This document shows, piece after piece, positions 37,582 through 45,680 of a stretch of 64,000 bases of DNA. The notes beneath the pieces are model-generated. The model had not been told where the DNA came from. It saw only the letters and a program-made list of their open reading frames with translations, and did not search any database. The translations under genes were made by a program, and so were the position numbers. Source of the DNA: Yoonia rosea (GTDB taxonomy: Bacteria; Pseudomonadota; Alphaproteobacteria; Rhodobacterales; Rhodobacteraceae); the NCBI RefSeq assembly GCF_900156505.1, contig NZ_FTPR01000001.1, forward strand, positions 1,426,001 through 1,490,000. Direction: 5' to 3'. Within the stretch, counting starts at the first letter, position 1, and each line of letters begins with the position of its first letter.

Positions 37582-38607
37582 TAGTAGTAGCTCGCCTTCT
37601 ATTTCGTTCCATTTTTTGTTTAGGTTGATTGTACAGACGGAAAAGTGGTGCCCAAGAGTTGAGAAATCTAACCTCAAATCCTCATCAATCCTTGGGTAAA
37701 GCAACATTCCAGAAACTGAAAGATCGGAACTAAGCGTACTTTGATGCGATACATAAGCCTGGATCTGATAAAAGTGATCTGATCTAATACGTTTTGAGCC
37801 AAATCTTTTCTGGAAAATTGACCCTGAAAACTTTGTATCTATAATCAGTACGCAGTGGTCGCCGAAAACGGAAACATCCGTTTGCATTGACGGAATCAGA
37901 CTTCGAAGCCGAGGTAGAACCTCCAACCCCACAGGTGCAAAACGCTTGGATGCAATCGAATATCTCGACCCTAACTTTGCCTTCAAAAAATTTCGAACAA
38001 ATGCCTCAAACAGTCTCCGCATCGCCAATTCATCATTTATGTAGTCGCTAAACCAACGCAATCCTTTACCATCGGACACGTACATTTGGTCAAATAGAAG
38101 CTCACATAGCGCCAAAGGAAACCGATAGCGTCGCATAGAACGATCTAGGTTAATTGCCGCAAACCGGCGCTTTGAAAGCGGAACATCAGCAACAACTTTG
38201 AGCATTTTGAATATTTTAGCGGCCTGTTCTCGGATGCCCTGATCGATTGATCGATTGGACACAAGGGCCTTGAATGTTGCTTTAATTATTTGGTTTTCTA
38301 TACCATCCACTTCCATGCTTGGATAATGACAAATCAGCATCCCAGCTCTGAAATCCGGGAGTAGAGTGGACCGCGTTACGTCAATTTTGCCACGTACTCC
38401 ATGCATGCGCTCAGTCCTAAAACCGTGCTTCTTAGCTAGAGATTCACGAAGAATTTCTTGTGTCGCCTCGCACAGCATGGATGCAAGGAAGTCAACCGGG
38501 GCCTCAATGTCAGACGCTTGAAGTGTCTTGAGGCTGCCCGGTCGAAACTCTCCCCATGCATAAACAAACATGTGAAAGAAATTGAGAACTGGGATTTGAA
38601 CAGCCAT
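37531..38607 (-). CDS. McrC-like restriction nuclease subunit
   Basis: This 358-residue protein is of the McrC/5-methylcytosine restriction type. The N-terminal part (VLNFFHMFVYAWGEF..., 8-20; HGVRGKIDVTRS, 69-80) matches McrC-like proteins that activate the McrB motor. The C-terminal PD-(D/E)XK nuclease core has Asp244 in MQTDVSVFGD and Asp257-Thr-Lys259 in VLIIDTKF. It starts 5 bases after the McrB-like stop, so both subunits come from one message. In LlaJI the matching R2 protein is the cleavage subunit. The 3' end overlaps methyltransferase 2. Confidence 0.9.
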   Translation of the reverse strand: MAVQIPVLNFFHMFVYAWGEFRPGSLKTLQASDIEAPVDFLASMLCEATQEILRESLAKKHGFRTERMHGVRGKIDVTRSTLLPDFRAGMLICHYPSMEVDGIENQIIKATFKALVSNRSIDQGIREQAAKIFKMLKVVADVPLSKRRFAAINLDRSMRRYRFPLALCELLFDQMYVSDGKGLRWFSDYINDELAMRRLFEAFVRNFLKAKLGSRYSIASKRFAPVGLEVLPRLRSLIPSMQTDVSVFGDHCVLIIDTKFSGSIFQKRFGSKRIRSDHFYQIQAYVSHQSTLSSDLSVSGMLLYPRIDEDLRLDFSTLGHHFSVCTINLNKKWNEIEGELLLLVNGRMNRSQANIICE

Positions 38608-38612
38608 CCGCG

Positions 38613-40088
38613 TTAAACCTGCGGGTCGCTTTCTTCGCCTAATGGCGACTCTGGAACAATTACTAACGGTTCTTTTAGCAATGCCAGTTGTTCAGTTACT
38701 CTTTCTTCATCATCCATCCAATAATCGCGCAGAAGCGGTTCTATTTCATGTTTGACTATGTTGGAGTACCAGTCCTCTGGCGACTGATCCTTGGGTATAA
38801 AACCACAGAAATAGCTATGACCCAATTCAAACCCCGGGCCCAGCGCTCGCGTATCTTCCGTAATTACTCTGTTCAGATTCAAAAATCGCTCCGACACTTC
38901 GTCTATTAGTCCAGAGGGCACACAATTGCGGGACAAGAATTCATGAAACTCAGCAGTCCCGTATGCGGGCTCTAGATCAATAAAAGAGAAACGGCGGCGC
39001 AACGCATAGTCGATAATCGAAAGTGACCGATCCGCAGTGTTCATAGTAGCCACAACGAATACGTTCTTCGGTACAAAGAACGTTCGCTCGTTTTCAGGGT
39101 CCGTGTAAGCTAAAGAGACGGCAAACTCGCCATCTCTTTTTGTAGCTTCAATTAGTGACAAGACTTCGCCAAAAACTTGTGAGACATTCGCCCTATTGAT
39201 TTCATCGATGAACACAACATATGGGTCGCCTTGGTTTTCTCTGGCTATATCACAAAACTTTAAGAAGGCCCCCTCCAAGACGCGGAGATTGCCCTCACTT
39301 GAGGGCCTCCAACCGACAACAAAATCTTCATACGAGTAAGCCTGATGAAACTGTAAATTTAGAACCCGACTTTGATCAAGTGCCGTTTCATTTGAAATGC
39401 TTTTCCCGACCACAGTCTTGCCAGTGCCGGGCGGGCCTTGGAGACAGATGCACTTTTTGCGCATCAACTCTGATCGAATAGTCCGTCTTGTTTTCTCTAA
39501 AAGAAATACTCCATCGGCCACTGGATCATCGTAGTCACTGAGATTCTTTGTTAGGTTCCTCCGATCACGGACTTTTACTTCTTTTGCTTTTGAAAAATCG
39601 TAGTCTAAGAATTCACAAATACCTTGAGCAGTTTTACGTTGATCTTTGTCGAAGTAGACCCCAATGACCCGCCAATCTGGTTTGGCGCCAATAAAAACGG
39701 AAATGCCACCTAAAATATACGCGTTTCGATCCATGTAGCTGAGGATTTTTGAGTAGGTTTCGGTCTCACCAGTACATCTACCGACAAACACCCAATCAAG
39801 CATTTCGACATCAGACCGGACTCGCTCAGCGATTGTTTCACTTGCAGCCCTTCCAGTCTGTTTGTCATCATTGAGTGCACGGATACTGATATGATTTCGA
39901 GGTATGCCAACTGCTTTCGCGAGGGGCCCAGCAAACGCGTCTCTTTGGCTGTCCGTTAACTGGTTCCGGCCACTATCACTTGTACCACTTCCTCCGAGAT
40001 TTTCGTAAAGGTCTCTCAGGTTAATTTTGGGCTCTGTTACTGCTTCGTTTCCGCCTCCCACCAAATCAGCCTCAGTCTGTTCATTCAT
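38613..40088 (-). CDS. McrB-like AAA+ GTPase restriction subunit
   Basis: This 491-residue protein has an N-terminal specificity-type region of about 190 residues that I cannot assign. A McrB-type AAA+ motor follows: Walker A GPPGTGKT (218-225), Walker B VVFIDE (291-296), the McrB signature MNTADRS (349-355) and an arginine-rich sensor YALRRRFSF. A frame extension to 40106 exists, but GGGAG in that stretch is well spaced from the ATG at 40088. Next to two C5 methyltransferases the protein is closer in context to R1 of LlaJI, which cuts unmodified sites, than to the methylation-dependent McrB of E. coli. Confidence 0.9.
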   Translation of the reverse strand: MNEQTEADLVGGGNEAVTEPKINLRDLYENLGGSGTSDSGRNQLTDSQRDAFAGPLAKAVGIPRNHISIRALNDDKQTGRAASETIAERVRSDVEMLDWVFVGRCTGETETYSKILSYMDRNAYILGGISVFIGAKPDWRVIGVYFDKDQRKTAQGICEFLDYDFSKAKEVKVRDRRNLTKNLSDYDDPVADGVFLLEKTRRTIRSELMRKKCICLQGPPGTGKTVVGKSISNETALDQSRVLNLQFHQAYSYEDFVVGWRPSSEGNLRVLEGAFLKFCDIARENQGDPYVVFIDEINRANVSQVFGEVLSLIEATKRDGEFAVSLAYTDPENERTFFVPKNVFVVATMNTADRSLSIIDYALRRRFSFIDLEPAYGTAEFHEFLSRNCVPSGLIDEVSERFLNLNRVITEDTRALGPGFELGHSYFCGFIPKDQSPEDWYSNIVKHEIEPLLRDYWMDDEERVTEQLALLKEPLVIVPESPLGEESDPQV

Positions 40089-40190
40089 CCCTAATGCTCC
40101 CAGCATTGCGTCAACACATTTATCTGCGCAAGTATGCGAGATTGCTACGATAGTTGCAGGTACGGTTGCAATTCCTTTATAGGAACGACT

Positions 40191-40227
40191 GCGTCCCTTA
40201 GATTTACGCGTCCTATGTACGTCCTGA
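40191..40227. repeat. Right-end direct repeats matching the left island end
   Basis: GCGTCCC (40191), GCGTCCTAT (40208) and ACGTCCTGA (40219) lie here. The 22 bases at 40206-40227 agree at 18 positions with 30708-30729 near the integrase gene, in the same orientation and with the same 11-bp period. They are candidate right-arm binding sites of the integrase. Confidence 0.55.
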
Positions 40228-40290
40228 CGGATCGCTCAAAGATGCCGCACTCAGGCCTTCAAACTAAAGCATTGTTTTTAAATGATAAAT

Positions 40291-40337
40291 TGGTGCCCCC
40301 ACACGGACTCGAACCGCGGACCTACTGATTACAAATC
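40291..40337. repeat. Right attachment repeat within tRNA-Thr
   Basis: This is the 47-bp copy identical to 30545-30591. It forms the 3' part of the intact tRNA-Thr gene, so integration restored the tRNA. The crossover must lie within these bases. Confidence 0.95.
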
Positions 40338-40366
40338 AGTTGCTCTACCAGCTGAGCTATAGGGGC
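40291..40366 (-). tRNA. tRNA-Thr(TGT), island integration site
   Basis: A 76-nt tRNA on the minus strand begins GCCCCTATAGCTCAGCTGGT. Its anticodon arm is ACTGA-TTTGTAA-TCAGT (anticodon TGT), with a normal T arm and encoded CCA (plus-strand TGG at 40291-40293). Its 3' 47 bases are duplicated at 30545-30591 by island integration. Confidence 0.96.
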
Positions 40367-40573
40367 ACTGGTGCACCGTCGGTGGCGCATCGGATCGTCC
40401 GAATGCGCGGCGTATAGCAGGGACAAACGGCGGTGTGCAATGGTGTTTTCGCATCGCCCGCAGAAAAAATTGTCCTCAGGCGACGTCCGCACCACTGATG
40501 CTATGATACCTGCTTTCGCGCAGGGCAAATCGCCCTATGATGGCGCCACCCCGAACCCGCAAAAGGACCCTTT

Positions 40574-41455
40574 ATGCAAATCGCATTTCATATCGGCGCG
40601 AATTGCACGGATGAAGACCGGCTTCTGAAATCTGTTTTCAGGAATGCCGATGCCTTGCTGCAGCAAGGTATCGCGGTTCCGGGCCCGGGGCGGTATCGCA
40701 AACTGCTGCGCGAGGCCATCGACGGTCTGGATGGCGCGCGCCCAACATCTGACGCCCGCGATGTGCTGCTGGATGCGATTGTCGAGGACGACAAGATCAC
40801 TCGCCTTGTTTTGAGCAACGACAATTTCCTGACGATTCCACGCCGGATTTTCGATCACGGCGTCTTTTATCATCAGGCCGAAAAGAAGGTGCGCGGTCTG
40901 CACAGTCTCTTTCCGGATGATGACATCTCGCTCTTCATGGGGATGCGGCACCCTGCAAGCTTTCTGCAGGAAACCGCAACGCGTGCCGGTGTGACAAATC
41001 TGGGGGAGTATCTTGGCCTGCTTGCGCCGCTTGACTTGCGCTGGTCAGACGTGATCCGCAGGATCAAAAGGGCCGCACCGCAGATCCCGCTTTATGTCTG
41101 GTGCAACGAAGACACGCCATTGATCTGGGAAGAGCTGATCCGGCTGTTTTCCGGCGTTCCCGCGGATATGCCGGTTGCGGGCCAGTTCGATGTGCTGTCC
41201 GGCATCGTCACTGCCGAAGGACTTGAGCTGCTGACATCAGGGATCGCAGCGCTGGACCATAACGATGTTGACGCGCGGCAGGACCTGATTGCCGATATAC
41301 TGGAAACCCACGCCCTGCCCGAGCAGGTGGAAGATCGCATCGACCTGCCCGAACTGAACGACGCGGTGGTTCAGGCCATGACGGCGTCCTATGAGGCCGA
41401 TCTTGATCTGATTGGCCAGATGGAAGGGGTGGCGCTGATCCTCCCCTTCGATTGA
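40574..41455 (+). CDS. Conserved-looking hypothetical protein
   Basis: This is a 293-residue cytosolic protein of unknown function. It opens MQIAFHIGANCTDEDRLLKSV, with a GKR-like segment PGPGRYRKLLREAIDGL near 36-52, VLSNDNFLTIPRRIF and LFMGMRHPASFLQETA. The pattern of an N-terminal beta strand and later LRNPASFLQS-like motif is reminiscent of sulfotransferase-like hypothetical proteins of Rhodobacterales, but no catalytic motif could be assigned. AAAAGGA before the ATG supports the start. It is the first host gene to the right of the island. Confidence 0.8.
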   Translation: MQIAFHIGANCTDEDRLLKSVFRNADALLQQGIAVPGPGRYRKLLREAIDGLDGARPTSDARDVLLDAIVEDDKITRLVLSNDNFLTIPRRIFDHGVFYHQAEKKVRGLHSLFPDDDISLFMGMRHPASFLQETATRAGVTNLGEYLGLLAPLDLRWSDVIRRIKRAAPQIPLYVWCNEDTPLIWEELIRLFSGVPADMPVAGQFDVLSGIVTAEGLELLTSGIAALDHNDVDARQDLIADILETHALPEQVEDRIDLPELNDAVVQAMTASYEADLDLIGQMEGVALILPFD

Positions 41456-41458
41456 GGC

Positions 41459-41716
41459 CTACATGCCCAAAGCGGCCAGATACATTTCCATAACAGCTTC
41501 TTCTTCGGCCAGATCATTGGCGTCGCGCTTGCGGATGGCGACGATCTTGCGCAGGACTTTGGTGTCATAGCCACGGCCTTTGGCTTCGGCCATCACCTCT
41601 TTTTGCGCGTCTGCGATGTCTTTCTTTTCCGCCTCAAGCCGCTCGTAGCGCTCAACAAACTGCCGGATTTCCTGGCCTGCGACGGTGCTTGCGGTATCGG
41701 TCACTGAATCGTTCAT
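41459..41716 (-). CDS. GapR-like DUF2312 nucleoid-associated protein
   Basis: This 85-residue helical protein matches the DUF2312 family: VAGQEIRQFVERYERLEAEKKDIADAQKEVMAEAKGRGYDTKVLRKIVAIRKRDANDLAEEEAVMEMYLAALGM. In Caulobacter the family member GapR binds overtwisted DNA ahead of replication and transcription forks. The ATG at 41716 with AGGAGA upstream is chosen over the longer frame to 41794. The gene is convergent with the hypothetical protein on its left, 3 bases apart. Confidence 0.9.
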   Translation of the reverse strand: MNDSVTDTASTVAGQEIRQFVERYERLEAEKKDIADAQKEVMAEAKGRGYDTKVLRKIVAIRKRDANDLAEEEAVMEMYLAALGM

Positions 41717-41823
41717 CAAAGCTCTCCTGAAAAGTTGCCTTTCACTAGCCCCTGCCCCCGAAACCCGCAACCCTTGCGCCGACACCTGTGGCACGCTAGG
41801 TCCGGCAAAAAGAGGTATTGATC

Positions 41824-42039
41824 ATGGAAATCGTTGTTTGGATTGGTGCGGGTCTTTCGGTCATCGGGCTATGCGGGATCGTCTATAGCATTGTGGCTGT
41901 CACACGGGCCAAACGCGCGAACCTGCCCGATGAGGAACTGCGCGCGCGCATCGCAAAGGTCTTGCCGGTCAACCTTGGGGCGCTACTGATTTCCGTCATT
42001 GGCCTGATGGCTGTCGTGATCGGGGTGATGCTGGGCTAA
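41824..42039 (+). CDS. Small two-helix membrane protein
   Basis: This 71-residue protein has two hydrophobic helices (about 4-24, IVVWIGAGLSVIGLCGIVYSI, and 49-70) joined by a charged loop with AKRANLPDEELRARIAKVLP. The ATG at 41824 fits AGAGG eight bases upstream; a TTG at 41818 is too close. No function can be assigned. Its stop overlaps the stop of the convergent kinase-like gene by 4 bases. Confidence 0.75.
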   Translation: MEIVVWIGAGLSVIGLCGIVYSIVAVTRAKRANLPDEELRARIAKVLPVNLGALLISVIGLMAVVIGVMLG

Positions 42040-43085
42040 AGGTCTGCCCCTTCGTGCATGACAATCGTGGCCATTGCCGCCAGCGCCGGAACCGCTGCCC
42101 CGTATTTGCGCGCCATTGCAGGGTTTGAAGCATTGCCAGCCGCGGCACGTGCCGCAACCCCCGCCAGAATTGCCGCCAGCCGGAAGAAGGCGAACACCAG
42201 ATAGAAAGGCCAGTTGTCGATAGCACCCAAGCCGCGCCGTGCCGCATAGGCGGCCACATATTGCGCCTCATCCGGCAGGCCGCAAGCTGCGCGGTCGATC
42301 CCGGCCAACCCGCGCATGTCGCCCGCGTTGGGCAGCCGCCACTGCATGCATTGATAGGCCAGATCAGCCATCGGATGGCCCAGCGTTGACAGTTCCCAAT
42401 CCAGCACGCCGATGATTTGCGGCGTATCAGGCGCAAACATGATATTGTCGAGCCGGTAGTCCCCATGCACCAGCGCCACCTGTCCGTCATCGGGCGGCAT
42501 ATGGGCGCCAAGCCATGCCATGATATCTGTCATTGCCTCTGATGGGGTGTCGGTTGAGGCTAGATATTGCTGGCTCCAGCGATCCAGCTGGCGGGCGAAG
42601 TAATTGCCCGGCTTGCCGAAATCAGCCAGACCAACTGCCGCGGGATCGATATCATGCAAAGCCGCCAAGGCCGCATTCATCGCGTCATAGATCGCCGCGC
42701 GTTCATTGCGGTCACTCTCGGGCAAGGCCGGATCCCAAAAGATTCGGCCCGGCAGATAGCGCATGACGAAAAACGCGCGTCTGCTGGGCGACATCTCGGC
42801 CTCTGCAAGATGCAGCACCGCAGGGACCGGCACATCCGTGTCTGCCAAGGCCTGCATCACACGAAATTCACGGTCCACAGCATGGGCCGAGGGTAAAAGC
42901 CGCCCAGGCGGTTTGCTGCGCAAGACATAGGTGCCGCTGTCGGCAGTGAGCTGATAGGTCGGGTTTGACTGGCCTGTGCCGAATTTCGTCACCGCCGTCA
43001 GTCCCGCAAATTCGGGGATCGCATTGCTTAGATATACATCCAGATCAGGCAGGCTGATCCCAAGGTTTTTTGCGGCTTCTTTCAT
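42036..43085 (-). CDS. APH-family phosphotransferase (ACAD10/11-type kinase)
   Basis: This 349-residue protein has the aminoglycoside-phosphotransferase fold: a nucleotide-binding N-lobe (TKFGTGQSNPTYQLTADSGTYVLRSKPPG), catalytic loop VHGDYRLDNIMF (Asp about 199) and metal-binding GVLDWELSTLGHPMADLAY. It belongs to the branch fused or linked to acyl-CoA dehydrogenases, proposed to phosphorylate 4-hydroxyacyl-CoA. The divergent neighbour is exactly such a dehydrogenase, supporting that role. The ATG at 43085 is chosen by family length; its ribosome site is weak. Confidence 0.88.
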   Translation of the reverse strand: MKEAAKNLGISLPDLDVYLSNAIPEFAGLTAVTKFGTGQSNPTYQLTADSGTYVLRSKPPGRLLPSAHAVDREFRVMQALADTDVPVPAVLHLAEAEMSPSRRAFFVMRYLPGRIFWDPALPESDRNERAAIYDAMNAALAALHDIDPAAVGLADFGKPGNYFARQLDRWSQQYLASTDTPSEAMTDIMAWLGAHMPPDDGQVALVHGDYRLDNIMFAPDTPQIIGVLDWELSTLGHPMADLAYQCMQWRLPNAGDMRGLAGIDRAACGLPDEAQYVAAYAARRGLGAIDNWPFYLVFAFFRLAAILAGVAARAAAGNASNPAMARKYGAAVPALAAMATIVMHEGADL

Positions 43086-43183
43086 GACCGCATTAGGGCT
43101 GGCCGCTTGCGAAACTGCAAGCCTTTGATTGACACCCCGCCCCCACGGTGCACGATAGCGTAACACAAATACGGGGCGCGAAA

Positions 43184-44413
43184 ATGGACCTTGGACATAC
43201 CGAGCGGCTTTTGCCGGTACTTGCGGCAGTGAAAGCGATGATCACCGATGAGATCGCCCCTTTGGACGAAGAGTTCCTGTCCGAAGTCAGCATCGGCGAC
43301 CGTTGGACATTCACGCCACGCCAGACCGAAATTCTTGAAGGCCTCAAGGCCAAGGCAAAGGAACGCGGGCTTTGGAATTTCTGGGACACTTTCCGCGATG
43401 GACCGCAGCTGAATACAGTTGAATATGCCTATCTGGCCGAGGAAATGGGCAAGAGCCATCTGGCCGCCGAGGTCTTTAACTGCAACGCGCCTGATACCGG
43501 CAATATGGAGGTCTTTGCCCGCTACGGCACTGACGCCATGAAAGAACAGTGGTTGAAACCGCTGATGGCGGGCAGGATCCGCTCGGCCTATCTGATGACA
43601 GAGCCGGATATCGCGAGTTCGGATGCCACAAACATCGCCATGCGCTGTGAGCGCGACGGGGACAGCTATGTCTTGAATGGCCAGAAATGGTGGGCGACGG
43701 GTGCAGGTGATCCGCGCTGTGCCGTGCATATCGTGATGGTACGCACCGCCTATGAAGGACCAAAGCATCAGCAACACTCCATGATTGTCGTGCCTGCCGA
43801 TACCCACGGCATCACGAAACTGCGCCCGATGGAGGTTTACGGCCATGACGATGCCCCCCACGGCCATATGCATTTCCGCTATGACGATGTGCGTGTGCCT
43901 GCTGAGAATATGCTGCTTGGTGAAGGGCGCGGTTTCGAGATTGCGCAAGGGCGGCTTGGACCAGGACGTATTCACCACTGTATGCGCGCGATCGGACAGG
44001 CCGAGAAGGCGCTGCAATTGATGTGTGAACGGTCATTGGCACGCGAGGCCTTCGGCAAACCATTGGCGCAACTTGGCGAGAACTTCGACATCATCGCCAA
44101 GGCGCGCATGGATATCGAACAGGCACGGCTTTTGTGCCTGAAAGCCGCTTGGATGATGGATCAGGGCGACAAACGCGCCGCGGCCCCTTGGATCAGCCAG
44201 ATCAAGGTGGTCGCCCCGCAAATCGCACTCGATATCACGGATAAGGCCGTGCAGATGTACGGGGCAGCCGGCGTGTCACAAGATACCCCGCTGGCACGGC
44301 AATGGACCCATCTGCGCACCTTGCGGCTTGCGGATGGGCCGGATGCAGTACATCGCAGGCAGGTCGCACGGGCCGAACTGGCCCGTTACTCGGTGGGGCA
44401 GAACAGCTCGTAA
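43184..44413 (+). CDS. Acyl-CoA dehydrogenase family protein (ACAD11-like)
   Basis: This 409-residue flavoenzyme has a helical N-domain, the beta domain with AYLMTEPDIASSDATNIAMRCERDGDSYVLNGQKWWATGAGDPRC (about 125-170) and a C-terminal domain with the FAD-binding block RGFEIAQGRLGPGRIHHCMRAIGQAEKALQLM and the ending YGAAGVSQDTPLARQWTHLRTLRLADGPDAVHR. It faces the APH-type kinase across 98 bp. Together they fit 4-hydroxy fatty acid breakdown, inferred from ACAD10/11 systems. Its end overlaps the convergent ArsR-type gene by 28 bases. Confidence 0.9.
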   Translation: MDLGHTERLLPVLAAVKAMITDEIAPLDEEFLSEVSIGDRWTFTPRQTEILEGLKAKAKERGLWNFWDTFRDGPQLNTVEYAYLAEEMGKSHLAAEVFNCNAPDTGNMEVFARYGTDAMKEQWLKPLMAGRIRSAYLMTEPDIASSDATNIAMRCERDGDSYVLNGQKWWATGAGDPRCAVHIVMVRTAYEGPKHQQHSMIVVPADTHGITKLRPMEVYGHDDAPHGHMHFRYDDVRVPAENMLLGEGRGFEIAQGRLGPGRIHHCMRAIGQAEKALQLMCERSLAREAFGKPLAQLGENFDIIAKARMDIEQARLLCLKAAWMMDQGDKRAAAPWISQIKVVAPQIALDITDKAVQMYGAAGVSQDTPLARQWTHLRTLRLADGPDAVHRRQVARAELARYSVGQNSS

Positions 44414-44703
44414 ACCCGTTCAAGCAGAGGGCGGATGCGCGGGTCGGAAAGGCTATACCGCATGCTACGGCCGTTGCGCTGACAGGACACAAGCCCCTCG
44501 TTGCGCAGACGCAAAAGTTGCCCAGAGACATACGACTGGCTCGCGCCAAGCGCTGTTTCCAATTCGCTTACACTCAGATCACGCGGAACTAGCGCACATA
44601 GAATGCGCAATCGGCCAGGATTGGAAAGCGACTTGAAAAGGTCAGCCGCTTCCGCTGCTGCCTCGTCCATTGGGTCTGCGAGTTCTTGAACCGGATTTGT
44701 CAT
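44386..44703 (-). CDS. ArsR-family persulfide-type repressor (SqrR/BigR-like)
   Basis: This 105-residue winged-helix regulator has recognition region LGASQSYVSGQLLRLRNEGLVSC. Cysteines at 36 (RILCAL), 74 and 102 (ELFCPTE) are present. The first and last match the positions of the cysteine pair that forms a polysulfide bridge in SqrR and BigR. It is divergent from a persulfide-dioxygenase-like gene followed by two YeeE/YedE genes and a DUF442 gene, the usual target operon. A perfect inverted repeat lies between them. Repression lifted by reactive sulfur is the inferred mode. Confidence 0.88.
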   Translation of the reverse strand: MTNPVQELADPMDEAAAEAADLFKSLSNPGRLRILCALVPRDLSVSELETALGASQSYVSGQLLRLRNEGLVSCQRNGRSMRYSLSDPRIRPLLERVYELFCPTE

Positions 44704-44730
44704 GCGAAATAAAATACCTCATCGTTAAAT

Positions 44731-44750
44731 ACATTTCAACATTGAAATGT
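44731..44750. promoter_or_regulatory. Inverted repeat, probable operator for the SqrR/BigR-like repressor
   Basis: ACATTTCAA and its exact complement TTGAAATGT are separated by CA, a 20-bp perfect dyad. It lies 28 bases upstream of the regulator start and 41 bases upstream of the persulfide-dioxygenase-like start. A site here could control both directions. Confidence 0.75.
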
Positions 44751-44790
44751 GTTTCGAACTCCCTATTTTGTACTCCAAAGGAGATTCGAT

Positions 44791-45654
44791 ATGACCCCTC
44801 ATGTAAAAGCATTCTTCGACGACGCAACCAACACAGTGTCATATGTCGTCCGCGAGCCGGAAGGTCGCACCTGTGCGATTATTGATAGCGTGTTGGATTA
44901 TGATCCCGCCTCTGGGCGCACCAACATGAAATCCGCCGATGAGATCATCGCTTGGGTGAAGGCCGAGGACCTGCAGGTTGCATGGATTCTGGAAAGCCAT
45001 GTCCACGCCGATCACCTTTCGGCGGCGCCTTATCTGCAAGAGCATTTGGGCGGCAAGATCGGGATTGGTGCGAATATCACCATCGTGCAGGACACATTCG
45101 GCAAGGTCTTCAACGAAGGCACCGAATTCCAGCGGGATGGGTCGCAGTTCGATGCGCTGTTTGAAGATGGTGACAGTTTCCACATCGGACAAATGCGTGC
45201 TGACGTGCTGCATACACCCGGCCACACACCTGCTTGCCTGACCTATGTCATCGGCGACGCGGCCTTTGTGGGTGATACACTCTTTATGCCTGATTTTGGC
45301 ACCGCCCGTTGCGACTTCCCCGGTGGCTCTGCCAAGGATCTCTACACCTCGATCCAGAAAATCCTGTCCCTGCCTGATGAGACCCGCATTTTTGTGGGCC
45401 ACGATTATAAGGCGCCGGGGCGTGATGAATTTGCGTGGGAAACGACTGTCGGCGAGCAAAAGGCGCTGAACGTCCACATCGGTGCAGGCCGCCCGATGGA
45501 AGAGTTCGTATCCATGCGGCAGGAACGGGATGCAAAACTTGGCATGCCACGGCTGATCTTGCCGTCATTGCAGACAAATATGCGCGCGGGGAACCTTCCC
45601 GAGCCGGAAGACAACGGGCAACGCTACTTCAAAGTGCCCATCAACACACTGTAA
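44791..45654 (+). CDS. Metallo-beta-lactamase-fold persulfide dioxygenase-like protein (Blh/ETHE1 type)
   Basis: This 287-residue hydrolase-fold protein has the metal motif His70-Val-His72-Ala-Asp74-His75, then HTPGHTPACLTYV, VGDTLFMPDFGTARCDFPGGSA and VGHDYKAPGRD. These match ETHE1/Blh proteins that oxidise glutathione or protein persulfides to sulfite. AAAGGAG fixes the ATG at 44791. It is the first gene of an operon with YeeE/YedE transporters and a DUF442 protein, controlled by the divergent ArsR-type repressor. Confidence 0.9.
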   Translation: MTPHVKAFFDDATNTVSYVVREPEGRTCAIIDSVLDYDPASGRTNMKSADEIIAWVKAEDLQVAWILESHVHADHLSAAPYLQEHLGGKIGIGANITIVQDTFGKVFNEGTEFQRDGSQFDALFEDGDSFHIGQMRADVLHTPGHTPACLTYVIGDAAFVGDTLFMPDFGTARCDFPGGSAKDLYTSIQKILSLPDETRIFVGHDYKAPGRDEFAWETTVGEQKALNVHIGAGRPMEEFVSMRQERDAKLGMPRLILPSLQTNMRAGNLPEPEDNGQRYFKVPINTL

Positions 45655-45680
45655 AACCACGGAATGGAATAGGACTAAAC

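Larger units (their letters stand above)
30545..40337. mobile_element. Genomic island in tRNA-Thr carrying an LlaJI-like restriction-modification locus
   Basis: This is a 9.8-kb segment between two exact 47-bp copies of the 3' part of tRNA-Thr(TGT). The intact tRNA is at the right and the fragment at the left. A P4-type tyrosine integrase gene lies 155 bp inside the left repeat and reads inward. Inside are a small HTH protein, a serine recombinase, an unknown 448-aa protein, two C5-cytosine methyltransferases and McrB/McrC-like genes. The interior is visibly more A+T rich than the flanks. No conjugation or phage structural genes are present, so transfer would depend on other elements. Confidence 0.93.

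Noticed and set aside
38613-40088. Plain type IV (methylation-dependent) McrBC
   Set aside because: Not excluded, but two linked C5 methyltransferases would create self-targets for many McrBC enzymes, so the LlaJI-like reading is favoured.
40107-40230. Cluster of GCGTC (GACGC, the LlaJI site) upstream of the McrB-like gene as proof of the same recognition site and methylation control
   Set aside because: The same bases form the repeated GCGTCCTA units at both island ends, which are better explained as integrase sites; the specificity of this system cannot be read from the sequence.
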